Source: Clostridia bacterium (GTDB lineage: Bacteria > Bacillota > Clostridia > Christensenellales > Aristaeellaceae). Taken from it: a stretch of DNA of 64,000 nt. Positions 1 through 8,928 of the stretch are shown here, one piece after another; positions within the stretch are counted from its first letter, which is position 1; every line of letters begins with the position of its first letter. The translations under genes were made by a program, and so were the position numbers. Under the pieces are notes generated by a model. The model was not told where the DNA came from, ran no database searches, and saw nothing but the letters and a program-made list of their open reading frames with translations. Location of the stretch: assembly GCA_030530315.1 (NCBI GenBank), contig JAUMVG010000004.1, positions 1 through 64,000 of the forward strand. Direction: 5' to 3'.

Positions 1-126
1 GCTCGCTTTCTCTCTCAATCTACCTCCTTAACTCGATTTGATCAGTGGGTACTTATATATTATAAGGAGATTTTGGCATTTGCGGACCCCTCCGCGAGCC
101 ATTCAGAGAAAGGCGGTACATCAATT

Positions 127-1200
127 ATGAGCATCGTAAAGAAGAGCTTTGGCAAGCTGCCCGACGGCCGCGAGGCCGACCTGTACATCCTGACCAACAA
201 GAGCGGCGCCTCCGTGGAGATCACCAACTACGGCGGCATCATCCGCGCCATCAACGTGCCGGACCGCGCCGGCAAGCTGGGCAACGTGGTGCTGGGCTAC
301 AACGACGCGGCGGGCTACGTGCCCACCTGCGGCTACCTGGGCGCGCTGATCGGCCGCGTGGGCAACCGCATCGCCAAGGGCGAGTGCGAGCTGAACGGCC
401 AGAAGCTGACCCTGGCCAAAAACGAGCGCGGCGTGACCCACCTGCACGGCGGCAACGTGGGCTTCAACGAGAAGCTGTGGGACGTCACCCCGGTGGAGGG
501 CATCTGCGAGGACGACCTGATCCTGAAGTACACCAGCCCCGACGGCGAGGAGGGCTATCCCGGCACGCTGAAGGTGAAGGTGACCTACACCTTTACCGAC
601 GAGAACGAGCTGCTGATCCGCTACGAGGCCGTCAGCGACAAGGACACCCTGTGCAACCTGACCAACCACACCTACTTCAACCTGAACGGCGAGGCCGGCG
701 GCAAGAAGATCGAGGACCACGTGTTTGAGATGAACTGCGACACCTTCACCGTGGTGGACGCCGACTGCATCCCCACCGGCGAGCAGCGCGACGTGACCGG
801 CACCCCCTTCGACCTGCGCGAGCCCAAGCGCGTGGGCGACAGCCTGGCCCTGACTGACACCGACGAACAGCTGGGCTTCGGCGGCGGCATCGACCACAAC
901 TTCAACATCAACGATTTCGACGCCGGCCTGCGCTTCGCCGTGGAGGTCACCGACCCCGAGTCCGGCCGCGTGATGGACGTGTTCACCGACATGCCCGCCG
1001 TCCAGCTCTACTGCGGCAACAACCTGGAGAGCCTCCACGAGGGCACCTCCGGCCGCAAGTACGGCAAGCGGGAGGGCTTCTGCCTGGAGACCCAGTTCGC
1101 CCCGGATTCCATCAACCATCCGGAGTTCATCGACAGCGTGCTGCGCGCCGGCGAGAAGTACGACTTCACCACCATCTTCGCCTTCGACGTGGAGGGCTGA
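127..1200 (+). CDS. galM: Aldose 1-epimerase (galactose mutarotase)
   Basis: Interconverts alpha and beta anomers of hexoses such as galactose and glucose in the cytoplasm, feeding the Leloir pathway. The 357-residue product has the usual family length and layout: an N-terminal beta-strand region with TNYGGII, the substrate-loop motifs RVGNRIAKG and NHTYFNLNG (histidine of the catalytic site), and the C-terminal LETQFAPDSINHPEF motif carrying the general base glutamate. The reading frame stays open upstream to a TTG at 73, but the ATG at 127 starts where homologues start (MSIVKKSFG) and has an AAAGGCGG-like ribosome site before it. It stands alone; gltX follows 120 bp later with its own ribosome site. 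Family assignment is secure, the sugar preferred is not known. Confidence 0.93.
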   Translation: MSIVKKSFGKLPDGREADLYILTNKSGASVEITNYGGIIRAINVPDRAGKLGNVVLGYNDAAGYVPTCGYLGALIGRVGNRIAKGECELNGQKLTLAKNERGVTHLHGGNVGFNEKLWDVTPVEGICEDDLILKYTSPDGEEGYPGTLKVKVTYTFTDENELLIRYEAVSDKDTLCNLTNHTYFNLNGEAGGKKIEDHVFEMNCDTFTVVDADCIPTGEQRDVTGTPFDLREPKRVGDSLALTDTDEQLGFGGGIDHNFNINDFDAGLRFAVEVTDPESGRVMDVFTDMPAVQLYCGNNLESLHEGTSGRKYGKREGFCLETQFAPDSINHPEFIDSVLRAGEKYDFTTIFAFDVEG

Positions 1201-1323
1201 GCGCGCCTTTGACCGGGGACGGGAAGCGCGGCTTCTCCCACAGCAGCCGCTTCCCCCGTTTCCCGGGCCTGCCAGCCCCATCTCGCTGAAAACCAAACCA
1301 ACCAGCAAGGAGACAACACCATC

Positions 1324-2865
1324 ATGCAAGTTCGCACCCGATTCGCCCCCAGCCCCACGGGCTACATGCACCTGGGCAACCTGCGCACCGCGCTGTACAC
1401 CTACCTCTATGCCCGCCGCACCGGCGGCAAGTTCATACTGCGCATCGAGGACACCGACCAGGAGCGCGAAGTGCCCGGCGCGGTGGAAGTGATCTACAAC
1501 TCGATGAAGACCGCCGGCCTGAGCCACGACGAGGGCCCGGACATCGGCGGCCCCTGCGGCCCCTATGTGCAGTCCCAGCGCAAGGACACCTATCTGCCCT
1601 ACGCCAAACAGCTGGTCGAATCCGGCCACGCCTACTACTGCTTCTGCACCAAGGAGCGCCTGGACGAGGCCCGCGAGGCCGCGGAAAAGAAGGGCGAGGC
1701 CTTCAAGTATGACAAGCGCTGCCTGCACCTCTCCAAGGAGGAGATCCAGGCCAACCTGGACGCCGGTGTGCCCTACGTCATCCGGCAGAACATCCCCACC
1801 GAGGGCAAGGCGGGCTTTGACGACGTGATCTACGGCCACGTGGAGGTGGACTGCTCCACCCTGGACGACAACGTGCTGATCAAGGCGGACGGCCTGCCCA
1901 CCTACAACTTCGCCAATGTCATCGACGACCACCTGATGGGCATCACCCACGTGATGCGCGGCAACGAATACCTGTCCAGCGCCCCCAAGTACAACCTGCT
2001 CTACGAGGCCCTGGGCTGGACGCCGCCCACCTACGTGCACCTGACCCCCGTCATGGTGGAGGGCACCTATCGCAACAAGAAGACCGGCGAGTACCAGATG
2101 GCGGTGGACGAGGACGGCAATCCCGTGCTGGACGAGAACGGCCAGCCGGTGAAGGCCATCGTCAAGCGCAAGATGTCCAAGAGCCAAGGCGACCCCTCCT
2201 TTGAGGACCTGCTGGGCGAGGGCTACCTGGTGGAGGCCGTGATCAACTACCTGGTGCTGCTGGGCTGGAGCCCGCGGGGCGAGCGGGAGTTCTACACGCT
2301 GAAGGAGATGGAGGAGGTCTTTGACCTGGAGGGCCTGAGCAAGTCCCCCTCGGTGTTCGACATCCAGAAGCTGAACTGGTTCAACACGGAGTACATCCGC
2401 AAGCTGACCCCCGAGCGCTACCTGGAGCTGGCCACCCCGTGGCTGGCCAGGGCGCTGGACCCGGAGAAGTTCGACTTCAAGCGCCTGGCGGAACTGCTGC
2501 AGAACCGCACCGAGGTGTTCAACCAGCTGCCCGGCATGGTCGCCTTCCTGGCGGAGCAGCCCGAGTTCGGCCCGGAGCTGTACGTGAACAAGAAGCAGAA
2601 GTCCACGCTGGAGAGCGCCAAGGCCGCCCTGACCGCGGCGGTACCGCTGCTGGAGGGCATCGGCGAATGGACCGAGGCCGAGCTCCACGACCGGGTGATG
2701 GAGGCCATTCCCGGCCTGGGCATGAAGAACGGCCAATTCCTGTGGCCGCTGCGCATCGCCATCTCCGGCCAGATGTCCACCCCCGGCGGCGCGTTCGAGA
2801 TCGCCTACCTGCTGGGCAGGGACGAGACCCTGAGGCGGCTGAAGGCGAGCCTGGAAAAGCTCTGA
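1324..2865 (+). CDS. gltX: Glutamate--tRNA ligase
   Basis: Charges tRNA-Glu (and in many Bacillota also tRNA-Gln, for later amidation by GatCAB). The 513-residue protein shows the class I signatures: PSPTGYMHLGNLRTA near residue 9 (the HIGH-type motif) and KRKMSKSQGD near residue 282 (KMSKS). An AAGGAGA ribosome site lies 10 bp before the ATG. The C-terminal anticodon-binding part is present (PGLGMKNGQFLWPLRIAISG). Discrimination between GluRS and GlnRS rests on overall layout recognised from memory; non-discriminating activity is a guess from taxonomy. Confidence 0.95.
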   Translation: MQVRTRFAPSPTGYMHLGNLRTALYTYLYARRTGGKFILRIEDTDQEREVPGAVEVIYNSMKTAGLSHDEGPDIGGPCGPYVQSQRKDTYLPYAKQLVESGHAYYCFCTKERLDEAREAAEKKGEAFKYDKRCLHLSKEEIQANLDAGVPYVIRQNIPTEGKAGFDDVIYGHVEVDCSTLDDNVLIKADGLPTYNFANVIDDHLMGITHVMRGNEYLSSAPKYNLLYEALGWTPPTYVHLTPVMVEGTYRNKKTGEYQMAVDEDGNPVLDENGQPVKAIVKRKMSKSQGDPSFEDLLGEGYLVEAVINYLVLLGWSPRGEREFYTLKEMEEVFDLEGLSKSPSVFDIQKLNWFNTEYIRKLTPERYLELATPWLARALDPEKFDFKRLAELLQNRTEVFNQLPGMVAFLAEQPEFGPELYVNKKQKSTLESAKAALTAAVPLLEGIGEWTEAELHDRVMEAIPGLGMKNGQFLWPLRIAISGQMSTPGGAFEIAYLLGRDETLRRLKASLEKL

Positions 2866-2887
2866 TCCATCGAATGACTTCACTGAG

Positions 2888-2928
2888 CGACCTCATCCGA
2901 CGGCGCGCGGCGCTGACGGATGAGGTCG
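2888..2928 (+). other. 12-bp hairpin between gltX and the SpoU methyltransferase
   Basis: A perfect 12-bp stem (2888-2899 with 2917-2928, core ACCTCATCCG/CGGATGAGGT) with a 17-nt GC-rich loop sits 23 bp after gltX. No T-tract follows, so it is not a classic terminator; it may act in mRNA processing or attenuation before the next gene. Confidence 0.5.
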
Positions 2929-2960
2929 TCTTCCACCATAGCGATACAATGATAAAAGCC

Positions 2961-3794
2961 ATGTCCAACATCATCGAAATCACCAATATTGACACCCCGG
3001 AGCTGGCCGCCTACGTCCGGCTGACGGAGGCCCAGCTGCGCAATCGCCTCCACCCGGAGGCCGGCCTGTTCATCGCGGAGAGCCCGAAGGTGATCGGCTA
3101 CGCCCTGGACGCCGGCTATGAGCCCGTCTCCCTGCTGATGGAGCGCAGGCACATCGAGGGCAAGGCGGCGGCACTGATCGAGCGGGTGGGCGATGCGCCC
3201 GTCTACACGGCGGACAGCGCCCTGCTGGAGCGCCTGACCGGCTACCCGCTGACCCGGGGCGTGCTGTGCGCCATGAAGCGGCCCGCCCTGCCCCCGGTGG
3301 AGGCCGTCTGCCGGGACGCCCGCCGGGTGGCGGTGTTGGAGGGCATCGTGGACACCACCAACGTCGGCGCCATCTTCCGCTCCGCGGCGGCATTGGGCAT
3401 CGACGCGGTGCTGCTGACGCCCACCTGCTGCGACGCGCTGAACCGCCGGGTGGTCCGGGTGAGCATGGGCACCGTGTTCCAGGTGCCCTGGACGCGCATC
3501 GGCGCGCGCAGCGAGGATTGGCCCGAGGCCGGGCTCGCGGCGCTCTCCGCGCTGGGCTTCAGGACCGTGGCCATGGCGCTGACAGACGACGCCCTGTCCA
3601 TCTCCGATCCCGCCCTCGCCGTCGTGGACCGGCTGGCCATCGTATTGGGCACCGAGGGGGACGGACTGGCCCAAGAGACCATCGCCCGGTGCGACTATGC
3701 CGCCCGCATCCCCATGGCCCACGGCGTGGATTCGCTGAACGTCGCCGCCGCCAGCGCGGTGGCCTTCTACGCCATGGCCGGCGCGGGGAAATAG
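2961..3794 (+). CDS. TrmH/SpoU-family RNA 2'-O-methyltransferase
   Basis: A SPOUT-superfamily enzyme expected to transfer a methyl group from S-adenosylmethionine to a ribose 2'-OH in rRNA or tRNA. The 277-residue product has an N-terminal substrate-binding part (RLTEAQLRN...LFIAESPKVI) and the three SpoU motifs: NVGAIFRSAAALG (motif 1), IVLGTEGDGL (motif 2) and IPMAHGVDSLNVAAASAVAFY (motif 3), which form the trefoil knot. The frame is open far upstream through gltX, but that part is out of frame with gltX and shows no family similarity; MSNIIEI at 2961 is the best start although its ribosome site is weak (an ATG at 2949 is possible). The target nucleotide cannot be told from sequence. Confidence 0.9.
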   Translation: MSNIIEITNIDTPELAAYVRLTEAQLRNRLHPEAGLFIAESPKVIGYALDAGYEPVSLLMERRHIEGKAAALIERVGDAPVYTADSALLERLTGYPLTRGVLCAMKRPALPPVEAVCRDARRVAVLEGIVDTTNVGAIFRSAAALGIDAVLLTPTCCDALNRRVVRVSMGTVFQVPWTRIGARSEDWPEAGLAALSALGFRTVAMALTDDALSISDPALAVVDRLAIVLGTEGDGLAQETIARCDYAARIPMAHGVDSLNVAAASAVAFYAMAGAGK

Positions 3795-3822
3795 CGGTGC
3801 TTTGGGGCGCTGATATTAAAGA

Positions 3823-3887
3823 CAGATCCTTCGCTTCGCCCGGGATGACCGCGCCATGCTGTCATCCCGGGCGAAGCGAAGGATCTG
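3823..3887. repeat. Dispersed GATCCTTCGC palindrome, copy 1
   Basis: A perfect 27-bp inverted repeat (3823-3849 with 3861-3887) separated by 11 nt. It begins CAGATCCTTCGCTTCGCC and lies between the 3' ends of the convergent SpoU methyltransferase and addB genes. Related copies occur at 14898-14967 and 54017-54086, also between convergent genes, so a bidirectional terminator or insulator role is plausible. Confidence 0.85.
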
Positions 3888-3977
3888 CTTATTTTCCGGA
3901 AAAGGAGCAGTTTCAAAACCATCATCTTCGCAAGGAATCATTCCTGCCCGATGGTGGCTCGCCCTCGCGGGCCGCAT

Positions 3978-6900
3978 TTACTTCTCCCTTCGGTTCTCCC
4001 CGCGCGCCAGCTTGAGCTTCTCCAGCACCTCGTCGCCCTTGATGCTGCGGAAGCGGCGCACGCACCCGGCGTCCAGCCGGTCGTCGAACAGGCAGATGCT
4101 CCGCCAGTCGCAGTACTGGCAGGGGTTCTGCTGCCGGAAGCGCACCGGCGCGATCTCCGCCGCGCCGCCCCGAATGCCGTCCAGGTGCCTGCCGGCCATC
4201 TCCATGGCCCGATCCACCAGGGCGTCGAAGCCGTTGGCGTCGGTGGCAAGGGTCCCCTTGTACAGCGCCCCCTCCTTGCTGACCCGGACGTTCAACACCT
4301 CCGGGAAGTTCGGAGACTGGGCCTTCAACAGCTCGGTGTCGTCCGGGGCCAGGCCCGTCAGCCGGAAGCTGCCGCGCCGCTTCTTGTCCACCTCGTTGGG
4401 GTCGGTGGACTGCATGGCCAGTATGCCCTCGTCCAGCGTGAAGTAGTACACGCCGGCGCTCTGCTCGCCGCGCTTCTTCATCGCCGCCGCCAGGTAGACC
4501 GGCAGCTGCAGGCTCAGGCCGTGATAGACGGCGTCCAGCTGGAGGTCCCTGCCGCCCCGCTTGTAGTCGATCACCCGCAAAAAGCCGCCCTCGGCCCAGT
4601 CGTCCACGCGGTCGATCCGGCCCTCCAGCGTGCACTCGCCGCTGTCCGCGTTCACGATCAGCCGTGCCGTGCCGTCCTCCACGCCAAAGTCGGTCTCCAG
4701 CGCCGCGGGCTCGAAGCGGCTGCCCCGCATGTGCTCGGCCAGCACGCAGGCACAGGTGCGGGCGGTGGCCTTCAGCCGCCGGCGCTCCGCCAGGGCCACG
4801 GCGCTGTCGCCCAGGGGCCCGGACTGGGCCATGGCGTCCAGCAGCCGGTCCGCGATGGCATCCATGCGTCGGCCCGCCGCCGCATCCTCCAGGGCGCTCA
4901 AATCCTCCATGCTTGCCAGCAGAAACTCGTGGACCGCGTCGTGGAAGAAGCTGCCTTCGTCCCTTGCGTTCAGCCGGAAGGGCTCGATGCGCTCCGGCCG
5001 CAGGCCGTACTGCACGAAATAGGCGAAGGGACACTGGGCGAAGCGCTCCAGCCGCGTGACGCTCTGACGGCGCAGCTGGCCGTACAGCGCCCTGGCGGCG
5101 GCAGGGTCCAGGCGTTCGGCGCTCTCGCCGTGGTTCAGCGCCAGGCGCACCCGCTCCAGGGCCAGGGCCGTGCCGGCATCCCCGGCCGCTGCGAGGTGCT
5201 TCAGCCCCGCCAGCGCCGCCGAATCAAAGGGCGGAACGGGCACGCCCTCCCCCACGGCGGCCAGCGCCCGGGCCCCGAGGGCCATGGCGGCCTCCGGCGA
5301 GGCCCGCAGCATCCACTGCACGCCCTCGTCCCCGGCCAGGCCGCCCCGGACGGTCAGCTTCGGGAAGATGCCCTTCAGCAGCTCGATCAATGCCCCGGGC
5401 CGCTGGGCGCCGCCGTCCATGCCGCTGTTCGGGCAGGTGACGCACAGGTAGTCCGTGGCCATTTCCACCGCGGATTTCAGGTAGAACCGCCGCATGCGGG
5501 ACAGCTCCGCGTCGTCGGAACCCAGGTAGGCCCGGGCCATCCGGGAAAAGGCGTGGAGCTGGTCGGCGTTCAGCAGGCCGTCGCTGTCCGCCAGCACGCG
5601 GTCTGTCTCCCCCAGGATCAGCAGGGCCTTCGCCCGCTGGGCGGTGATGCGGTCCGTGGTCTGGGCGTACACCGCGTCCCCGGACTGGGGCAGCGGCTTG
5701 ATGATCGCGGCCTCCAGGGATTCCTGGAGGGTCTTGCGCAGCTCATCCACGGGCAGGGGCGCGTCGCCCAGCAGACCCGCCATCTGGTCCAGCGCGCCCA
5801 TGATCCGGTTCCAGACCTGGCCCTCCTCCCCGGCCTGCTCCCGCAGGTCGGCCTCGATCAGCGCGTTCAGCCGGGCCTGCATGTTCGCCGCGGCATCGAT
5901 GTCCGTCAGGAAGTCGAACAGCGCCGAAAGCTGGGCCTTCAGGCTGTCCGCCCGCTTCATCCGCCGCTTCAGGGCGTTCACCGGCGCGGCAAAGCGCTCC
6001 CGCAGCGGCTCGACGGCCTGCAGCTCCGCCTCGCTGCCCCGCCTCAGCGGCCGCAGCAGCGCCCAGGGCTTCAGGCCGTACTTCGCCGCGTGGTTCGCCA
6101 GGCGGTCGGCCTCGTCGGCGTCCAGGGGCATGCAGCCGGTGCGCAGCAGCGCCAGGGCATCCTCCGCGCGGGGGGACTCCTCGATCAGCCGCAGGGCCGA
6201 GATCAGGCATTCCGCCAGCGGATGCCGGGAGGCCGCCCGGCTGGAGGAAAGGAACAGGGGCACGTTGTAGGCCCGGAAGGCCTCCAGCAGCGGCTGGTGA
6301 TAGCCCTCGATATCCCGGCATAGAATGAGCATGTCGCTCCACCGCCAGCCGTACTGCATGGCGAGGCGGCGGCACAGCGCCGCGGCGAAGCGGCACTCCT
6401 CCATGGGGTTTCGAAGCGCGGCGACCTGCACCCGGACGGGCCGCCTGCCGGAATCGTCCGGCTGCACGGGAAAGGCAAACAGCTCCCGGGCCAGCAGCGC
6501 CAGTTCCCGCCGCTGGGCAGGCGCTTCACCCGCCTGCACCGGCACCCGCTCCGGGGCCGCGCCGGCCTTGATCGCGGCCTTCACCAATCGGTCGCAGCAG
6601 GCCTGCAGGGGCAGGAAGGCGTCGAAGTCCCGGGCAGCGGGATCGTTCTCCAGGGGCAGGAACACGCTGGTCTCGGGGCAGACCGCGCCGATGGCGGCGA
6701 TCAGCTGGTGGAGCGTCGGCGGCGTGAGGTCAAAGCCGAAGAAGTACACGGCCGCGCTTTTCAGAAAGTCCGCCTGGGCGGTCCGCTCCACGGCGCATTG
6801 GAACTCCGATTCGCCGTCCTGGAAGCGGCCCTCCAGCAGCGCCTCGTAGGCCTCCAGGATCACGCCCAGGTCGTCCAGCTTCAGCCGGAGCATGCCCTCG

Positions 6901-7325
6901 GCTTCCCGGGCGCAGGCGAACAGGCGGTCCGGCGTCAGGCCCGCCTGGCGGATCAACTCCAGCTGGCGGGCGCACCGGTCCGCGAAGCCCGTCCGTCCCG
7001 CCGCGCCGCGATACAGCTTCAGCCGGTCGTCCACCTGCCGCGCGGCCACGCGCACCAGCATCGTCCGCCCGCGCTCGTCCACCCGCACGCCCTCGGGCAG
7101 GCCCGCCGCCTCGAAGATGCGCCCGCACAGGCGCTCCGGGCTCAGGACCTGCAGGCTGAAGGAGCCCTCCAGCCCCAGCGCGCTCAGCAGTGTGCGCTCG
7201 GTCTGCAGGGTCAGCTGCTTCGGCACGACCACGATGTGGGTCCTGCCCTCGTTCGCCATGGCGCGGCGCAGCGCGCCGATCAGGGCGCCCTCCATCAGGC
7301 TGCCCCGCCCGGTGTAGATGCGCAT
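3978..7325 (-). CDS. addB: ATP-dependent helicase/nuclease subunit B (AddB-like)
   Basis: Subunit of the AddAB complex, which processes double-strand DNA ends for RecA loading. The product is 1115 residues, normal for AddB. Visible features: a helicase-like N-terminus; a RecB-family nuclease motif LEGRIDRVDDW...VIDYKRGG near residues 895-920; and cysteines placed as in the AddB 4Fe-4S cluster, one in RFAQCPFAYF (about 762) and three in NPCQYCDWRSIC (about 1067-1076). The N-terminal TGRGSLMEGAL stretch stands where AddB normally has a Walker A loop, but lacks the GKT/S residues. The start at 7325 has an AAAGGAG site 9 bp upstream; the frame continues to 7667 without support. No addA lies beside it, which is unusual because the two genes are normally adjacent. 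Confidence 0.85.
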   Translation of the reverse strand: MRIYTGRGSLMEGALIGALRRAMANEGRTHIVVVPKQLTLQTERTLLSALGLEGSFSLQVLSPERLCGRIFEAAGLPEGVRVDERGRTMLVRVAARQVDDRLKLYRGAAGRTGFADRCARQLELIRQAGLTPDRLFACAREAEGMLRLKLDDLGVILEAYEALLEGRFQDGESEFQCAVERTAQADFLKSAAVYFFGFDLTPPTLHQLIAAIGAVCPETSVFLPLENDPAARDFDAFLPLQACCDRLVKAAIKAGAAPERVPVQAGEAPAQRRELALLARELFAFPVQPDDSGRRPVRVQVAALRNPMEECRFAAALCRRLAMQYGWRWSDMLILCRDIEGYHQPLLEAFRAYNVPLFLSSSRAASRHPLAECLISALRLIEESPRAEDALALLRTGCMPLDADEADRLANHAAKYGLKPWALLRPLRRGSEAELQAVEPLRERFAAPVNALKRRMKRADSLKAQLSALFDFLTDIDAAANMQARLNALIEADLREQAGEEGQVWNRIMGALDQMAGLLGDAPLPVDELRKTLQESLEAAIIKPLPQSGDAVYAQTTDRITAQRAKALLILGETDRVLADSDGLLNADQLHAFSRMARAYLGSDDAELSRMRRFYLKSAVEMATDYLCVTCPNSGMDGGAQRPGALIELLKGIFPKLTVRGGLAGDEGVQWMLRASPEAAMALGARALAAVGEGVPVPPFDSAALAGLKHLAAAGDAGTALALERVRLALNHGESAERLDPAAARALYGQLRRQSVTRLERFAQCPFAYFVQYGLRPERIEPFRLNARDEGSFFHDAVHEFLLASMEDLSALEDAAAGRRMDAIADRLLDAMAQSGPLGDSAVALAERRRLKATARTCACVLAEHMRGSRFEPAALETDFGVEDGTARLIVNADSGECTLEGRIDRVDDWAEGGFLRVIDYKRGGRDLQLDAVYHGLSLQLPVYLAAAMKKRGEQSAGVYYFTLDEGILAMQSTDPNEVDKKRRGSFRLTGLAPDDTELLKAQSPNFPEVLNVRVSKEGALYKGTLATDANGFDALVDRAMEMAGRHLDGIRGGAAEIAPVRFRQQNPCQYCDWRSICLFDDRLDAGCVRRFRSIKGDEVLEKLKLARGENRREK

Positions 7326-7584
7326 CCACTCACTCTCCTTTGCAGGGGACGGCACGGAATCCGCCGCCCCGTCGGCGGGCCCCATCGCAGCGGATCGGGT
7401 CCCACCGTTCTCCACAATTATAGCACACCGGGCATTTGACCCCGTTTTTGAATTGTGACATATTTGTAATATTTTTTGTACAGGAAATGTATTATAATAG
7501 AGGCAACAAATGGCAATTCCGCGGCGTCCAAAGAGTGAGGAGGAAGCCCGGGATTCCATGGGCAAAAGGAAAGGGGTAGAAGTC

Positions 7585-8475
7585 ATGAAAAGATTTGTTT
7601 CCATTTTGTTGGCGTTGATGTTGTTCATCGCCGTGATGCCGACGTCGGCTTTCGCGGACAGCACCAAGAAGGTCTACGTCAGCTCCACCGGCAGCGGCAC
7701 GCTGAACCTGCGCGAGGGCCCCGGCTATGAGTACGAGGTCAAGGGCTATGTCAAGCACAACTACAAGGTCACCGTGAAGGCGACCAGCGGCGTGTGGAGC
7801 AAGGTCAAGGTCAAGAAGACCGGCAAGACCGGCTGGATCCGCACGATGTACATCGACGGCACCACCAAGGCGCTGGGCAACGGCTACAAGGCCATCATCG
7901 CCGGCACCAAGGTGTACAAGAAGGCCAGCAGCAGCTCCTCCGTGCTGGGCTCCATCACCACGGCGGATACCGTTAGGGTGACCTACACCGAGCACGATTT
8001 TGCCCGCGTGAAGGTCACGGATTCCGGCCTGTCCGGCTGGATTCCGATCAGCTGCATCGGCGGCACCGTGAAGCTGACCCCCGACACGCCGCCGGCCAGC
8101 TCCTCCACCGTGTACCGCACCACCGCCTCTACGCTGAACATGCGCTCCGGCCCCGGCACCGGCTACAAGGTCATCGCCAAGCTGAAGAAGGGCACCGGCT
8201 GCACCATCCTGAAGTCCAGCGGCAACTGGCGCAAGGTCAAGACCCTCAAGGGCACCATCGGCTGGGTTTCCAGGAACTACCTCACCGCCAGCGCCACCGC
8301 CAAGGTGACCGCCAGCGCGCTGAACGTCCGCAAGGGCCCCGGCACCGGCTCCGCCATCCTGGGCAGCCTGAAGCGCGGCACGAAGGTGACCATCAAGTAT
8401 ACCTCCGGCAACTGGGCCTATGTGACCGGCGGCAAGCTGACCGGCTACGTTTCCCTGAATTATCTGAAGTTCTAA
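7585..8475 (+). CDS. Secreted four-repeat SH3-domain protein
   Basis: Exported protein of 296 residues with a signal peptide (MKRFVSILLALMLFIAVMPTSAFA) followed by about four bacterial SH3 (SH3_3-like) modules. Two carry the full signature: STLNMRSGPGTGYKVIAKL...GWVSRNYL and SALNVRKGPGTGSAILGSL...GYVSLNYL; the first has TLNLREGPGYEYEV, and the second is degenerate. Such modules bind peptidoglycan or cell-surface ligands, so the protein probably sits in the wall; there is no catalytic domain. A TATAAT box lies at 7493-7498 about 85 bp upstream. Three other secreted SH3 proteins occur in this window. The upstream in-frame ATG at 7510 would add a non-signal extension and is rejected. Confidence 0.85.
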   Translation: MKRFVSILLALMLFIAVMPTSAFADSTKKVYVSSTGSGTLNLREGPGYEYEVKGYVKHNYKVTVKATSGVWSKVKVKKTGKTGWIRTMYIDGTTKALGNGYKAIIAGTKVYKKASSSSSVLGSITTADTVRVTYTEHDFARVKVTDSGLSGWIPISCIGGTVKLTPDTPPASSSTVYRTTASTLNMRSGPGTGYKVIAKLKKGTGCTILKSSGNWRKVKTLKGTIGWVSRNYLTASATAKVTASALNVRKGPGTGSAILGSLKRGTKVTIKYTSGNWAYVTGGKLTGYVSLNYLKF

Positions 8476-8531
8476 AAACTATGATTATCACTGGCGGGGT
8501 CTTGCGATACAGCGGGGTTCTGTCAGCGCTC

Positions 8532-8562
8532 TGACCGGCGCGCCTGAAGGGCGCGCCGGTCA
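8532..8562 (+). terminator. GC-rich hairpin after the SH3 gene
   Basis: A perfect 13-bp stem (TGACCGGCGCGCC / GGCGCGCCGGTCA) with the 5-nt loop TGAAG, 56 bp after the SH3 stop codon. It lacks a strong T-run. A nearly identical hairpin ends the hairpin chain at 8784-8812. Confidence 0.55.
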
Positions 8563-8816
8563 TATACTAATGACAAACCCCGGAGGGGCTTGGGGAGGTT
8601 CGCAGACCTCCCCATCTGAAATCAATCCTGATGGCATGTACGTCAGGATTGCATTTTTCGGGAACAAACGCTTGCGTTTGTGGAGAAAAATGAGTACCTG
8701 CCAGTCAGAAAATTCGTGTCGCAAGGCGCGAATTTTCGTGTTCTTCCTCAATCGTTGAAAAACCTCAGTTTTTCAACGAATAAGGCCGGCGCGCCTGAAA
8801 GGCGCGCCGGTCTTTT
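8532..8816. repeat. Chain of consecutive hairpins, flanked by twin GC-rich hairpins
   Basis: This gene-free stretch is almost wholly made of adjacent inverted repeats. Stems: 8532-8544/8550-8562; 8591-8599/8606-8614 (TGGGGAGGT); 8623-8631/8643-8651 (CAATCCTGA); 8664-8671/8674-8681 (ACAAACGC); 8708-8716/8729-8737 (GAAAATTCG); 8752-8763/8768-8779 (TCGTTGAAAAAC); 8784-8795/8801-8812 (GGCCGGCGCGCC). The first and last share the GCCGGCGCGCCTGAA core. The last is followed by TCTTTTCTGTGTTTTT and could terminate transcription. The short open frames here on either strand look non-coding. Function unknown. Confidence 0.75.
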
Positions 8817-8829
8817 CTGTGTTTTTGTG

Positions 8830-8857
8830 TTGCGTCGATGCCGAAATATGCTATAAT
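8830..8857 (+). promoter_or_regulatory. Promoter for lplA operon
   Basis: TTGCGT (8830-8835), a 16-bp spacer and TATAAT (8852-8857) form a good sigma-A-type promoter, about 70 bp before the lplA start and just after the hairpin chain. Confidence 0.65.
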
Positions 8858-8928
8858 GGGATTGACTCCGGCCGCTTCGGACCCGGAGGCCGAAAAGCTT
8901 TGGCGCGCGGAACGGAAGGTGATTCGCA

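Noticed and set aside
121..2883. Minus-strand open frame of over 900 codons opposite galM and gltX
   Set aside because: Spans two unrelated genes antisense, with the same Leu/Gly/Val/Gln-rich composition as other antisense shadows here and no domain.
3951..6323. Plus-strand open frame of ~790 codons opposite addB
   Set aside because: Antisense shadow; repetitive composition and no recognisable motif, whereas addB has full nuclease and Fe-S motifs.
8570..8758. Short open frames in both directions in the hairpin chain
   Set aside because: Their sequence is determined by the palindromes, and no ribosome site or homology is visible.
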